A stretch of DNA of 64,000 bases from Virgisporangium aliadipatigenens (lineage in GTDB: Bacteria > Actinomycetota > Actinomycetes > Mycobacteriales > Micromonosporaceae): assembly GCF_016863615.1 (NCBI RefSeq), contig NZ_BOPF01000030.1, positions 78,060 through 142,059 of the forward strand, read 5' to 3'. Below, piece after piece: positions 43,705-51,902 of this stretch. Numbering within the stretch: position 1 is the first letter of the stretch; each line of letters starts with the position of its first letter. The position numbers were made by a program, and so were the translations under genes. The notes under the pieces were generated by a model. It searched no databases, was not told the origin of the DNA, and saw nothing but the letters and a program-made list of their open reading frames with translations.

Positions 43705-43923
43705 CTACTCGTGGTCCGGGCCGACCCAGAACAGGCCGCGCTCATTCAGGTCGGCGTCGTACTCCAGCACGACACTCCACCCGGCACGCTCGTCTGGTGC
43801 GTCAATGCCCAGCGAGCGTGCGTAGGCGGTCAGCGCTTTGGTCCCGAGGACGTCGAGCTGCCGGTGGAGGTCAGCCAGCGTTGCCGGGTCTGCTTGGACC
43901 GGGTACTCGTCAACGTGGGTCAT
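43705..43923 (-). CDS. small protein overlapping the deaminase gene; candidate immunity factor
   Basis: 72 residues, ATG at 43923, overlapping the deaminase 3' end by 14 bases. MTHVDEYPVQADPATLADLHRQ... is acidic, with a Trp near WSVVLEYDADLNERGLFWVG. Position immediately after a deaminase-toxin-like gene and its acidity fit an immunity protein (compare short Imm families), but no family is recognised. Confidence 0.6.
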   Translation of the reverse strand: MTHVDEYPVQADPATLADLHRQLDVLGTKALTAYARSLGIDAPDERAGWSVVLEYDADLNERGLFWVGPDHE

Positions 43924-44875
43924 CGGTGGCTAGTCCTTCGCCTGTTCCTGGGTAGTCCCATACTCGCACGGTGCTGTTGGGCAGTACCTGAAACACCGTC
44001 AGCCGCGAGCCGACCGGCAGCGTCGCTTCGACGTTCTCGTCGCATCCGTCGTCGCCGGGACACGGCTTCATGTTGGTGTAGATCACGGCCTGGCGGATTC
44101 CGTGGCGGCGCATGTAGGCGGTGGCGTTGGACTCCACGTGCCAGGTGAACTTCATCGACCGGTACGGCTCGACCAGGTCCCCATGCGCGCCGGTGTCGCC
44201 GGGGCCGACGATCGGCGTCAGCGGGTTGCCGTCCATGTCATACAGCTGGCCGGCGGCAACGCCGCGGCCGACGTGCGGCAGCATCCGCTCGATCGCTGTG
44301 CGGTCCGGCCGGGGACGCACGAACACGACCGGCTCGGCGTCGGGGTTCCCACCGCTGGATGAGCCGCCGGCTGCGCGCGCTTCCTCGAGCGCGTCGGCGA
44401 CGAGCTGCTGCACGACGGTACACCGTTCGCCGACCGCCTGAACGACGGTTCGTATACCTTGGAGCTGGGCCAGCATCGGGCCGGGCTGCCCGCCGCGCAG
44501 GGTCGCGGCGGCGAGCTGCTGTACCTCGCGGAGCCGCCCGAGGGCGCGCCCGATGCCGAGGTGGAGCTCGCGCAACGGTTCGACGGTCGGGGAGAGGACG
44601 TCGATCGTCTGCTGCGGGGTCGGCTGCTGCGGCGCGGCTGTCACCGTCTCGCGGATGTTGCCAACAGCGGCGATCACTGGAATGAGATGTCCGCGTACGT
44701 CGCCGACGCCTTGCCGGACCCGGCTCATCGCCTGCGCGATCCCCGTGAAGCCAGCGCGGGCCATGCGTGCTGCGACGTCGCCCGCAACGCGGTCCGCGGC
44801 AGCAGAAATCTCCGTAGCCCGCCGCAGGCCGGTCCCCATCGCCTCCAGGCCATCGTCAACGTCCGTCAGCGACAT
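43910..44875 (-). CDS. SCP1.201/DddA-like deaminase toxin-type protein
   Basis: 321 residues from ATG at 44875 (GGGGAG just upstream). Residues 1-170 are helical with repeated small hydrophobics, resembling WXG-type or coiled carrier regions. The C-terminal domain has WHVESNATAYMRRHGI, with H246 and E248, and PCPGDDGC with C272 and C278 (a PC-x5-C zinc site), followed by VGSRLTVF, closely matching the double-stranded-DNA cytidine deaminase family that includes DddA. DNA deamination by this member is inferred, not shown. No secretion tag is obvious beyond the N-terminal helical region. Confidence 0.85.
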   Translation of the reverse strand: MSLTDVDDGLEAMGTGLRRATEISAAADRVAGDVAARMARAGFTGIAQAMSRVRQGVGDVRGHLIPVIAAVGNIRETVTAAPQQPTPQQTIDVLSPTVEPLRELHLGIGRALGRLREVQQLAAATLRGGQPGPMLAQLQGIRTVVQAVGERCTVVQQLVADALEEARAAGGSSSGGNPDAEPVVFVRPRPDRTAIERMLPHVGRGVAAGQLYDMDGNPLTPIVGPGDTGAHGDLVEPYRSMKFTWHVESNATAYMRRHGIRQAVIYTNMKPCPGDDGCDENVEATLPVGSRLTVFQVLPNSTVRVWDYPGTGEGLATDDPR

Positions 44876-45088
44876 CGGCTCCCCACAGGTGGACGCTCGA
44901 CGTGGGCGCAGCGTAGGTACCGCCCGTCGCCGCCGGCAATATGCCGGCAGCACGGGAAGGTACGGCGCAACTCCGGTCCATGTTGAGGTCGCGCCGCCAG
45001 TGCCAGCACCGAGGCCGTGGCGCTGACACCGTCCCGAGCGCGGTCAGGGGATCGCCCTGCAGGCCGATGCGCTCCGGGGACGTTCGGA

Positions 45089-45748
45089 CTATCCCGGCAG
45101 AAACAGCGCGGCCTCGGCTTTGGCGCGGCCAGTGGTGTACGTCAGTAGATCGCCGAGCCTCGGCTCCAGGTACGGCGAAACGACGGCGGCGAAGCGTTCG
45201 TAGTTGCACATCCGCTGGGCGAGATCGGGTCTGTCGCGCCACGCGGTCGTCGGGTCACCGCCCTTGTCCCGAATCCGCGCACCCTTCTGCAGAACGGTGC
45301 CGAGAGTGAGGATCTGGTCGGCTGCGCTCACGAACAGGGTGCCAAGATGCGCATACAGCAGTTCGGGTCCGACCGGGCGGCCGTCGGTGTGCTCGTCGCG
45401 CAGCTCCCGCAGGATCCGCATGGTGTCTTCCCCGAAATGTCCTTCGAGTTCGTTGGTGAACTCGTCGAAGTCGCCTACGAGGCGTGCGGCGTCATGCAGG
45501 AGCGCCACGACGATCAGGTACGGCGGGAGCCGGTCAACGTGCTTACGCAACACGGACGCGAGCTGGATGACGTGACCGAGCGCGGGGCTGCCGTCGAGGT
45601 GGATGTCGATGGACCACGACTGCGCGAGGGCGAGCGCATCCCGTACCAGCGGTTCGTTGGGCAGGATTCCCGCGAACCGCGACTTCTCGCCTCGCTGGGG
45701 AGGCGTCGGGCGGGATCGCTTCCCGTGGCGTGGTGTCGGCGCCGGCAT
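45089..45748 (-). CDS. HD-domain phosphohydrolase
   Basis: 219 residues. GHVIQLASVLRKHVDRLPP and the HD pair in LIVVALLHDAARLVGDFDEF mark a metal-dependent phosphohydrolase (HD superfamily). DEHTDG and LLYAHLGTLFVSAADQ supply further possible ligands. Substrate is unknown; nucleotide (d)NMP/(p)ppGpp-like substrates are typical. It lies downstream of a nucleotide/sugar-kinase cluster. Confidence 0.8.
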   Translation of the reverse strand: MPAPTPRHGKRSRPTPPQRGEKSRFAGILPNEPLVRDALALAQSWSIDIHLDGSPALGHVIQLASVLRKHVDRLPPYLIVVALLHDAARLVGDFDEFTNELEGHFGEDTMRILRELRDEHTDGRPVGPELLYAHLGTLFVSAADQILTLGTVLQKGARIRDKGGDPTTAWRDRPDLAQRMCNYERFAAVVSPYLEPRLGDLLTYTTGRAKAEAALFLPG

Positions 45749-45926
45749 GGGTTCCTCCGTTCAGGTCCGCAGTTGAGGTGCGGTGACAGGCATCCCGGGG
45801 CATGAACGATGGTTGCCCGTCACCGCAGCGCGCACAGGCGCGCTCCTCCCCGCCGATCGGGCATCGAGCGAGGAAGTCTGAAAAGGGGTGCGGAAGACCG
45901 CTGACGAACCGTTCGTACGGGGCGAG

Positions 45927-47483
45927 TTACCGGAGGACCCCGTGTTGGTGGAGTCGTTGCACGCATGCGGATGCCTGCTGCGGGTTCATGCGTTTGCGGG
46001 CGGCGTCGGCAGGGTCTTCGTTCGCGGCGCCGTATTGCCACCACGCTTTGCCGGTGTGGCGGTCGGTGACCACGAAGCGGTCTTTGACGGCGGGTCCGCG
46101 AACGATGAGGGAGACGGTGTAGGGCTCGGCTTCCACGGAGTGGATCATGCTGTGGTGCAGGGTGTAGGTGTCGCCGGGCTCTTCGGTGCGGATCATCCGT
46201 GGTGTGAGGTCGGCGGGGTTGATGGTGTCGCCGAGGTGTTCGTCAGTGCCGTAGAGGGTGTGGGTGTAGCTGCCGGACAGGATGCGGCTGGCGTAGGTCC
46301 AGCGGTGGTTGTGGGGCCGGTCGAAATAGCCGGGCAGGAAGACGTGCAGGCATAGCCGCCATCCGCTGGGGTCGTCGTGCAGGACGATCTTGTCGAGGAT
46401 GTCGTAGTGCTCGCACAGCGCCAGCAGGTGCGGGTCGTTCAGCGCGCGGTCGGTGAGGGTGGCCAGGGTCGCGCGGTCCTCGTCGAGGGCAGTGAGGAGC
46501 TTGTCGGTGGTGGCGGCGACGGCCGCGAGGTTGTGCCAGTCGACGGCGGTGACGTCCGCGAACAGGGCTTCGACCATCGGGTCCTCCGTTTCAGGTAGTG
46601 ACGAACTCGGCGGGCAGGCGGTTCGGGACGCCAGCCGCCGGGCCAGCGCAGTAGCGGTGCCGATGCGGCATCCGGCCTCGACGGCCTGTGTGGGTGCGGC
46701 GCCGGTGAGGATGGCGTGGACGTAGCCGGCCGAGAACGCGGCGCCGGCGCCGTGGGTGTGTCCGACGACCGCGGCTGGTGCGGCGATGTGGTGCGTGCCG
46801 GTGGAGGTGCGGGCGACGGCGCCGAGCCGGCCGACGGTGACGATCGCCGTGTCGGTCCGCAGCCGCAGGTACAGCTCATTGGCCAGGCCGGGTGCCGCAG
46901 TGGCCTTGGCTTCGTCGAGGTTGGTTTGCACTGCGAGGATGTCGCCGCCTGCGCTCGCGGCGGCGATGTCGTCGGTGAGCGGGTCTCCGCCGAGGTTGAG
47001 CAGCAGCGGCACCTGCCCCGCCGCACGGATGGTTCGACGCGCCGCGGTGATGATGGCGCGGTAGCAGTCGATATAGACGCACCGGGCCTGGGTGAGCAGG
47101 TGCAGGTCGACCTGGAGCAGGTCGTCGGCGGCGTGGTGGAGTGAGGCGAACCAGGTGCGGGTGCCGTCGTCGCCGGCAATGACCGTGAGCTGCGGCGTGC
47201 GGCGCTCGGCCACCGCTGGAATCTCGTGGCGGATCCCGGCGATAGCGAGTTGGTCGAGGACACGCCGCCCGGCCGTGTCGGTCCCGACCGGGTTGGCGAC
47301 AAGCCCGGTGCGCAGGCCGAGCCCAGCGCCGACGCTCGCGACGAGCGGCCCGTCACCGGCCATCGACCCGGCGGCCGCAACGATGACGGCGCCGCTGCCG
47401 ACGGGCGGGTAGGCCGGCACGTGGTAGACCTGCGCGTCGGCGAGGTAGGAGAAGCAGACGAGGTCGAGCCGGTCGCTGCTCAT
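45927..47483 (-). CDS. PfkB-like kinase domain fused to a cupin-type domain, catalytic Asp missing
   Basis: 518 residues. Residues 1-300 have the PfkB fold (VANPVGTDTAGRRVLDQLAI, LAVQTNLDEAKA, VVGHTHGAGAAFSAGYVHAI). The usual catalytic GAGD is GAGA here: G247 is followed by A248 instead of Asp, so phosphotransfer should be lost. Residues about 330-470 form a cupin-like barrel with HNH (RPHNHRW, 391 and 393) and a distal His (HHSMIHSVEA), likely a metal site. The ATG overlaps the NUDIX stop (ATGA). Fused sensor or pseudokinase-plus-cupin is the reading. Confidence 0.75.
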   Translation of the reverse strand: MSSDRLDLVCFSYLADAQVYHVPAYPPVGSGAVIVAAAGSMAGDGPLVASVGAGLGLRTGLVANPVGTDTAGRRVLDQLAIAGIRHEIPAVAERRTPQLTVIAGDDGTRTWFASLHHAADDLLQVDLHLLTQARCVYIDCYRAIITAARRTIRAAGQVPLLLNLGGDPLTDDIAAASAGGDILAVQTNLDEAKATAAPGLANELYLRLRTDTAIVTVGRLGAVARTSTGTHHIAAPAAVVGHTHGAGAAFSAGYVHAILTGAAPTQAVEAGCRIGTATALARRLASRTACPPSSSLPETEDPMVEALFADVTAVDWHNLAAVAATTDKLLTALDEDRATLATLTDRALNDPHLLALCEHYDILDKIVLHDDPSGWRLCLHVFLPGYFDRPHNHRWTYASRILSGSYTHTLYGTDEHLGDTINPADLTPRMIRTEEPGDTYTLHHSMIHSVEAEPYTVSLIVRGPAVKDRFVVTDRHTGKAWWQYGAANEDPADAARKRMNPQQASACVQRLHQHGVLR

Positions 47484-47923
47484 GACGCTGGTTCCGGCCA
47501 GCCGAGTTCGGAGTACGTCTCACCCTTCGGGTAGAGGTCGAGCGCGTGGCGGGCATACGGGATCGTCGGTGTCGGCAGCGCGGCGAGCGGGAACCAGGCC
47601 AGGTCGGCGCATTTGTGCGGCTCGGCGTTGACCGGCTCGCCGGACCAGCGGCTGGTTTCGAAGAAGAACGCGAGCCGCGCCGAGTCGGTGTGGTGGTGCA
47701 CCACGTGCACCAGCCGCAGATCGGCCGGGTCGACGGTGATGCCCAGCTCTTCGACGGCTTCGCGGGCGGTGGCGGCGGTGGCCGGTTCGCCGTCCTCGCC
47801 GTGGCCGGAGGGCAGGTGCCAGTGCCCGTCGGCCCAGCCGGTGCCTTTGCGTAGGCCGAGCAGGATCTCATCGCCTCGGCGCAGGATCAGGTGGACGTCG
47901 ACCTGGGCACGCTGATTCGGCAT
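47480..47923 (-). CDS. NUDIX hydrolase
   Basis: 147 residues from ATG at 47923 (GAGGAA upstream). The Nudix box is GHGEDGEPATAATAREAVEE followed by LGI, i.e. G-x5-E-x7-REUxEExGU. The N-terminus QVDVHLILRRGDEILLGLRK is the usual opening strand. Hydrolyses nucleoside diphosphate-type substrates; exact one unknown. Coupled to the PfkB-cupin gene. Confidence 0.92.
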   Translation of the reverse strand: MPNQRAQVDVHLILRRGDEILLGLRKGTGWADGHWHLPSGHGEDGEPATAATAREAVEELGITVDPADLRLVHVVHHHTDSARLAFFFETSRWSGEPVNAEPHKCADLAWFPLAALPTPTIPYARHALDLYPKGETYSELGWPEPAS

Positions 47924-47978
47924 TCGGTTCCTCATCTCAGGTTCGGGGTGCTGACGCTGCATTCAACGGCGCGCACGC

Positions 47979-49154
47979 TCACGCGGCCCCGGTGGGGACG
48001 TCGGCTTTCCACAGCCGGCACACCGGCACGATGTCCGGCTCGGCGGCGCACGACGCGGCACCCATGACCAGTTCCTCCGCGGGGCAGCCCCCGGCGCATC
48101 CGGTCGGGGCTTTGCAGCCGCCGCAACTGGACCGGGCGATGACGCGGGTGAACAGGTCGAACTCGTTGTCGCCCTTGTTGAGCACGACCTGGCCGTCGAT
48201 CATGTTCGCGAAGTGCAGGTCGGTGTCGAACAGGTACGAGCACACGTACGCTCGCCCGTCCGGGAAGATGCTGATCCGGTCGAGGGTCCGCCCGATACAG
48301 CCGCGGTAGCCCTGGGCGGCGTAGTCGGCGATCCGCTCGCGGCGGGCGTAGGTCGGCTGGTACCACACTCGGGTGCGGTGCTGTGGCGCGACGCGTTCCA
48401 GCTCCTCGTAGAAGGCGATCCACTCGCCGGGTGGCATGGCGATGTCCTCGGCGGCGGTGCCGGCGCCGATGGTGCTGAACACGTGGAACTTCACCAGGCT
48501 CACGCCGAGGTCGTCGGCCAGGTTCAGCAGCCGCATCGCGTCGGGGGCGTTGCGCCGGTTGACGGTGCAGATGATCCGGGTGTCGAAACCGCGACTCGTC
48601 AGCTCACCGATGTTGCGCAGCGCCTCGGCGAAGGTGTCCGGTCCGCGGATGCTGTTGTGGCTGTCGGCGCAGCCGCCGTCGAGGCTGATCTGCACGTAGG
48701 CGAAGTCGCTCGGTTGCATCTGCCGGAATTTGCGGATCGCCGTTTCGAGGCCGTTGCTGGTCGTGATGACGTGCTCGAAGCCGAGCGCACCCGCATGAGG
48801 GATGATCTTCACGTAGTCGGGGTGCAGGGTCGGCTCGCCGCCGAGGATGGTCAGCTTCGACCCGCCCATCAACCGCCACGTCTCCAACGTCGCAGCGACC
48901 TGGTCGAACGGCATCTTCAACGCCCGGTCGAGCCGGTCGCCCATGTAGCAGTGTGTGCACCGCAACTGGCATCGCTCGGTGATGTACAGGTAGACGTTGC
49001 GGAACCGCCCGTACGGGATCTTCTCCACCCGCGCCGGCTCAGCGGTGTGCGCGCCGGCGGGCAGTCGGGCATGGCCGTACCGATCGCCTGCTGTGGGTCC
49101 CTGGCTGGGCATGGTGGGCGACAGCGTCGGCGTGGGCAACGGGACAGCGACCAT
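47979..49154 (-). CDS. radical SAM/SPASM protein
   Basis: 391 residues, ATG with GGAGG seven bases upstream. The iron-sulphur motif is C62-x3-C66-x2-C69 (CQLRCTHCY), followed by GGEPTLHPD, and the C-terminus carries a SPASM Cys-rich region (CGGCKAPTGCAGGCPAEEL, then ASCAAEPDIVPVC). SPASM radical SAM enzymes modify peptides or other small substrates. No precursor peptide was seen nearby. Lies in a minus-strand cluster with the P-loop kinase-like and NUDIX proteins. Confidence 0.9.
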   Translation of the reverse strand: MVAVPLPTPTLSPTMPSQGPTAGDRYGHARLPAGAHTAEPARVEKIPYGRFRNVYLYITERCQLRCTHCYMGDRLDRALKMPFDQVAATLETWRLMGGSKLTILGGEPTLHPDYVKIIPHAGALGFEHVITTSNGLETAIRKFRQMQPSDFAYVQISLDGGCADSHNSIRGPDTFAEALRNIGELTSRGFDTRIICTVNRRNAPDAMRLLNLADDLGVSLVKFHVFSTIGAGTAAEDIAMPPGEWIAFYEELERVAPQHRTRVWYQPTYARRERIADYAAQGYRGCIGRTLDRISIFPDGRAYVCSYLFDTDLHFANMIDGQVVLNKGDNEFDLFTRVIARSSCGGCKAPTGCAGGCPAEELVMGAASCAAEPDIVPVCRLWKADVPTGAA

Positions 49155-49165
49155 CGCACGGCCTC

Positions 49166-49966
49166 CTATCGGATGGACGAGGGAACCGCGGCGGTGCGGA
49201 TTCCGGGGATCGATGCGATCTCGCTGCGCACCGCTGATGCCACTGCTGCGCGGTCGGCGGAGGCGTGGATGCGCCGGTACGGCATGTCGAGCTGGGTGGC
49301 GCAGGTGCGGATCGCGTCGAGGCGGTGCCGGTAACGTCCGAACCGGGCCGGGATCACGTCGAGACGGTCACTGCACCGGCGTGCCAGAGCACCGTCGCAG
49401 CGTCCACAGCGCTCGGGGGCATCGGGGTCGGCCGCGGCGGGCGCGTGCGGATCACCGGTCGGGTCCGGCTCGCAGGTCGGGCAGACCCGTCGGGCGCGGG
49501 CGCGGGTCATCACGACCTCCGGCGCGGCATCCAGCTCGACCACCATCAGCGGCGCACCCCGCAACCGGCCAATGTCGTGCAGCAGATGCAGCTGCACGGC
49601 GTTGCCGGGAAAGCTTTCCAGCACGATCACGCCCTCGGCGGGGAACCGCCCGTAAAGGAACGCCGCGCGCAGCAACGCATCCACCGTGCCGTCCGGGAAC
49701 CAGCCCAACGGATCCGTCGTGGCGAACAACTCCGCCGCCAACAGCCCCGCGATGCGGGACTGCTGGGCGAACTCCCGCAGCCGGAACGTCGTCGCGCCGA
49801 CCTCCTCGGCGAGTGCGGCAGCCACCGTGCTTTTGCCGACCGCTGGCGGACCGATCAGGGCGACAAACGCGGTCGGCAGCTCGCCGAACAGCCGCGGGCG
49901 TGGTAGTAAAGGCCGCGCGGCCGGCGTGCCGGTCAAGGACTGGTGGTCGCCTACTGGTGATCGCAT
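49166..49966 (-). CDS. adenylate-kinase-like P-loop protein with zinc lid
   Basis: 266 residues. Walker A GPPAVGKST (39-47); the lid region has C162, C165, C187 and C190 (CPTC ... CGRC), a zinc-lid pattern as in some NMP kinases. VIVLESFPGNAVQLHLL is the kinase-core strand. Likely phosphorylates or senses a nucleotide; the acceptor is unknown. Transcribed just ahead of the radical SAM gene, probably as one unit. Confidence 0.8.
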   Translation of the reverse strand: MRSPVGDHQSLTGTPAARPLLPRPRLFGELPTAFVALIGPPAVGKSTVAAALAEEVGATTFRLREFAQQSRIAGLLAAELFATTDPLGWFPDGTVDALLRAAFLYGRFPAEGVIVLESFPGNAVQLHLLHDIGRLRGAPLMVVELDAAPEVVMTRARARRVCPTCEPDPTGDPHAPAAADPDAPERCGRCDGALARRCSDRLDVIPARFGRYRHRLDAIRTCATQLDMPYRRIHASADRAAVASAVRSEIASIPGIRTAAVPSSIR

Positions 49967-50048
49967 CTCGGTCTCCTATGCGGTGTGCCGGGGCGGGGTG
50001 CCCGCCGGACTTGGCCGGTCACAACGGCGGGCACCCCTGGGGTGGTGG

Positions 50049-50978
50049 CTATGCGGCCAGGCCGTGCCAACTCCGGGTCGCCGCCGTCGCGGTCGACGGT
50101 GGAGCCGGTGCGGCGCCGGGTGCGGCCGGGGGGACCTTGCCGGTGCGCATCACGTCGAACATCCAGGTGCGGTAGTAGGTCGTGTCGGTGAAGATCGCCG
50201 GGCCGGTGCCGCAGCCGTCGTCGGTCGTGCCCCGTGACGCGCCGCCGATGAGCTGCCAGCGGCCCTGGGTGCGCTGCATGACGGGGCCGCCGCTGTCGCC
50301 GTAGCAGATGCCGTCGGTGCCGTGGACGTTGTTGACGCAGATCTCGCCCTCGCTGATCCCGCCGGCCGTGCACCGGCCGTCCGGCACGAGCCGGGTGTCG
50401 AGTTCCTGCAGCATCGTGGGCAGGTCGCCGTCGCCGGCCGGCTCGGTGGTGCCGAACCCGAGGACCCGGGCCACTGCCCGGCCGCGCTGGAGCCGGGTGG
50501 CGATCTCGATCTGTTGGAGCTGCACGTAGCGGTCAAGGCGGATCATGGCGATGTCGGCGACCCGGTTGGTGCCGGTTGCCCAGTCCCATTCCGCGTGCGG
50601 CAGCACCGCCGTCACGCCGACGTACTCCCCGGCGGTGGTGCGGTCGTGCGAGCCGATGCGCAGGTGGATCATCTGCGGCGGCATGACCGCGCCGCTGGGT
50701 GCGGTGACGCAGTGGGCGTTGGTGACCGCCCACTGCCGCGACACGAGGGTGGCGCCGCAGATGTGCTGGTGCGGGTTGTCCGGGGTGGCGATCTGGAGGG
50801 ATGCCATCGCCGGGTAGGGCTCAGTGGCCACGTGTCCGCCGACGACGTCGACCGACACGTCCCCGTCGGGCGTGGCCGCGTATGCCGTACCCGACGTGGG
50901 CACGAACGCGGTGAGCGCGGCGGCGGTCGCGAGCGCGGAGAACGCCATCGTCCACCGCCAGGTGCTTGTGATGAACAC
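50049..50978 (-). CDS. secreted chymotrypsin-family serine protease
   Basis: 309 residues. Sec signal peptide ends at TAYAA (about 35). Catalytic triad: H89 (TNAHC), D142 (ADIAMIRL) and S229 (GDSGGPVM). The residue equivalent to the trypsin pocket Asp is Gly223, so chymotrypsin- or elastase-like preference is likelier than trypsin-like. Active outside the cell. It ends with a Pro/Ala-rich tail. The gene stands alone between the kinase-like and HTH genes. Confidence 0.9.
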   Translation of the reverse strand: MFITSTWRWTMAFSALATAAALTAFVPTSGTAYAATPDGDVSVDVVGGHVATEPYPAMASLQIATPDNPHQHICGATLVSRQWAVTNAHCVTAPSGAVMPPQMIHLRIGSHDRTTAGEYVGVTAVLPHAEWDWATGTNRVADIAMIRLDRYVQLQQIEIATRLQRGRAVARVLGFGTTEPAGDGDLPTMLQELDTRLVPDGRCTAGGISEGEICVNNVHGTDGICYGDSGGPVMQRTQGRWQLIGGASRGTTDDGCGTGPAIFTDTTYYRTWMFDVMRTGKVPPAAPGAAPAPPSTATAATRSWHGLAA

Positions 50979-51074
50979 TCGATTCCTTCCGGAAACGGGG
51001 TTGAGGGGAATGGGGTGGTGCCATCGGCCGAGGAATCGCCGGAGGCGGCCATCGCCCCGGCCGAAGATCAGGGG

Positions 51075-51293
51075 TTAGGCGACGGTGCGGTGACCGCCGG
51101 GTGGCATACCGCGCGGGCGAAGCGGCGTTCCGGAGGCTTTGATCAGCCGCCGGACCAGGCCGTAGTTGTGGCCGAGGCGTCTACCGGTCTGCCGGATCGA
51201 CAGCGTCTTACCGTGGTAGAGATCGAGGCACGCGCGGGTCAACGCGGCGCGTTCGGCGCCGACGATGAGGTACCCGTGCTCCGGCGCAGGCAT
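51075..51293 (-). CDS. small helix-turn-helix protein (72 aa)
   Basis: MPAPEHGYLIVGAERAALTRA then TLSIRQTGRRLGHNYGLVRRLIKA is a homeodomain-like HTH with a long DNA-reading helix. It starts one base before the stop of the GNAT gene, so it is the downstream partner in that pair. Confidence 0.6.
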   Translation of the reverse strand: MPAPEHGYLIVGAERAALTRACLDLYHGKTLSIRQTGRRLGHNYGLVRRLIKASGTPLRPRGMPPGGHRTVA

Positions 51294-51902
51294 CTACACC
51301 GCCGCCAGCGGCTCAGGATCACGCCACATCGGAAACATGACCGGACCGCGATCGGGCAACGTCAGCCGCGGCCCGTGGTCCCGAAAGCCGTACCGCAGAT
51401 ACAGCTCCCGGGAGCGCGTGTCGGACGCCTCCAGATAGGCCGGCATTTCGTCCTCGTCGAGCTGGCGCAGGTGGTGTTCGAGCAGGGCCGAGCCGACCCC
51501 GCCGCCGCGCACGCTCACCTCGACCGCGAGGAACGCCAGGTGGTGATGCGGCTCGTCCGGGTGGTGCTTGGCGAACGCCTCATCCAGCGCCCGGAACCGG
51601 TCCACGTGCGGGCCGCAGATCACCTTCAGGCGCTCGTCGTAGTCCTCGATCGGCGGGAGCGGCTGATCGCGGTACATCCACACCGATGCGCCACGGCCGG
51701 CGAGCGCTGTCGACACCTCGCCGTAGGTGAAGGCTTGCTCGACGAACATCCGGAACTGCGCCGTCAGCGTCGCCTCGCGCAACTCCTCGTCGTTGGGCAC
51801 CAGCCACTCGGCCACCTCCAGGCCGCAGAACGCCTTGGCGATCCTGCGTGCGACCGTGCCGGCCGCCGCCGGTTGAGCCGGCGTGATCGTGTACGAGGTC
51901 AT
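51294..51902 (-). CDS. GNAT N-acetyltransferase
   Basis: 202 residues. The AcCoA-binding motif HLAFLAVEVSVRGGGVGSAL, with the RGGGVGS P-loop-like turn, is GNAT motif A; MPAYLEASDTRSRELYLRYG is motif B. Substrate unknown. It abuts the permease stop and the HTH gene start; the three form a unit. Confidence 0.9.
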   Translation of the reverse strand: MTSYTITPAQPAAAGTVARRIAKAFCGLEVAEWLVPNDEELREATLTAQFRMFVEQAFTYGEVSTALAGRGASVWMYRDQPLPPIEDYDERLKVICGPHVDRFRALDEAFAKHHPDEPHHHLAFLAVEVSVRGGGVGSALLEHHLRQLDEDEMPAYLEASDTRSRELYLRYGFRDHGPRLTLPDRGPVMFPMWRDPEPLAAV

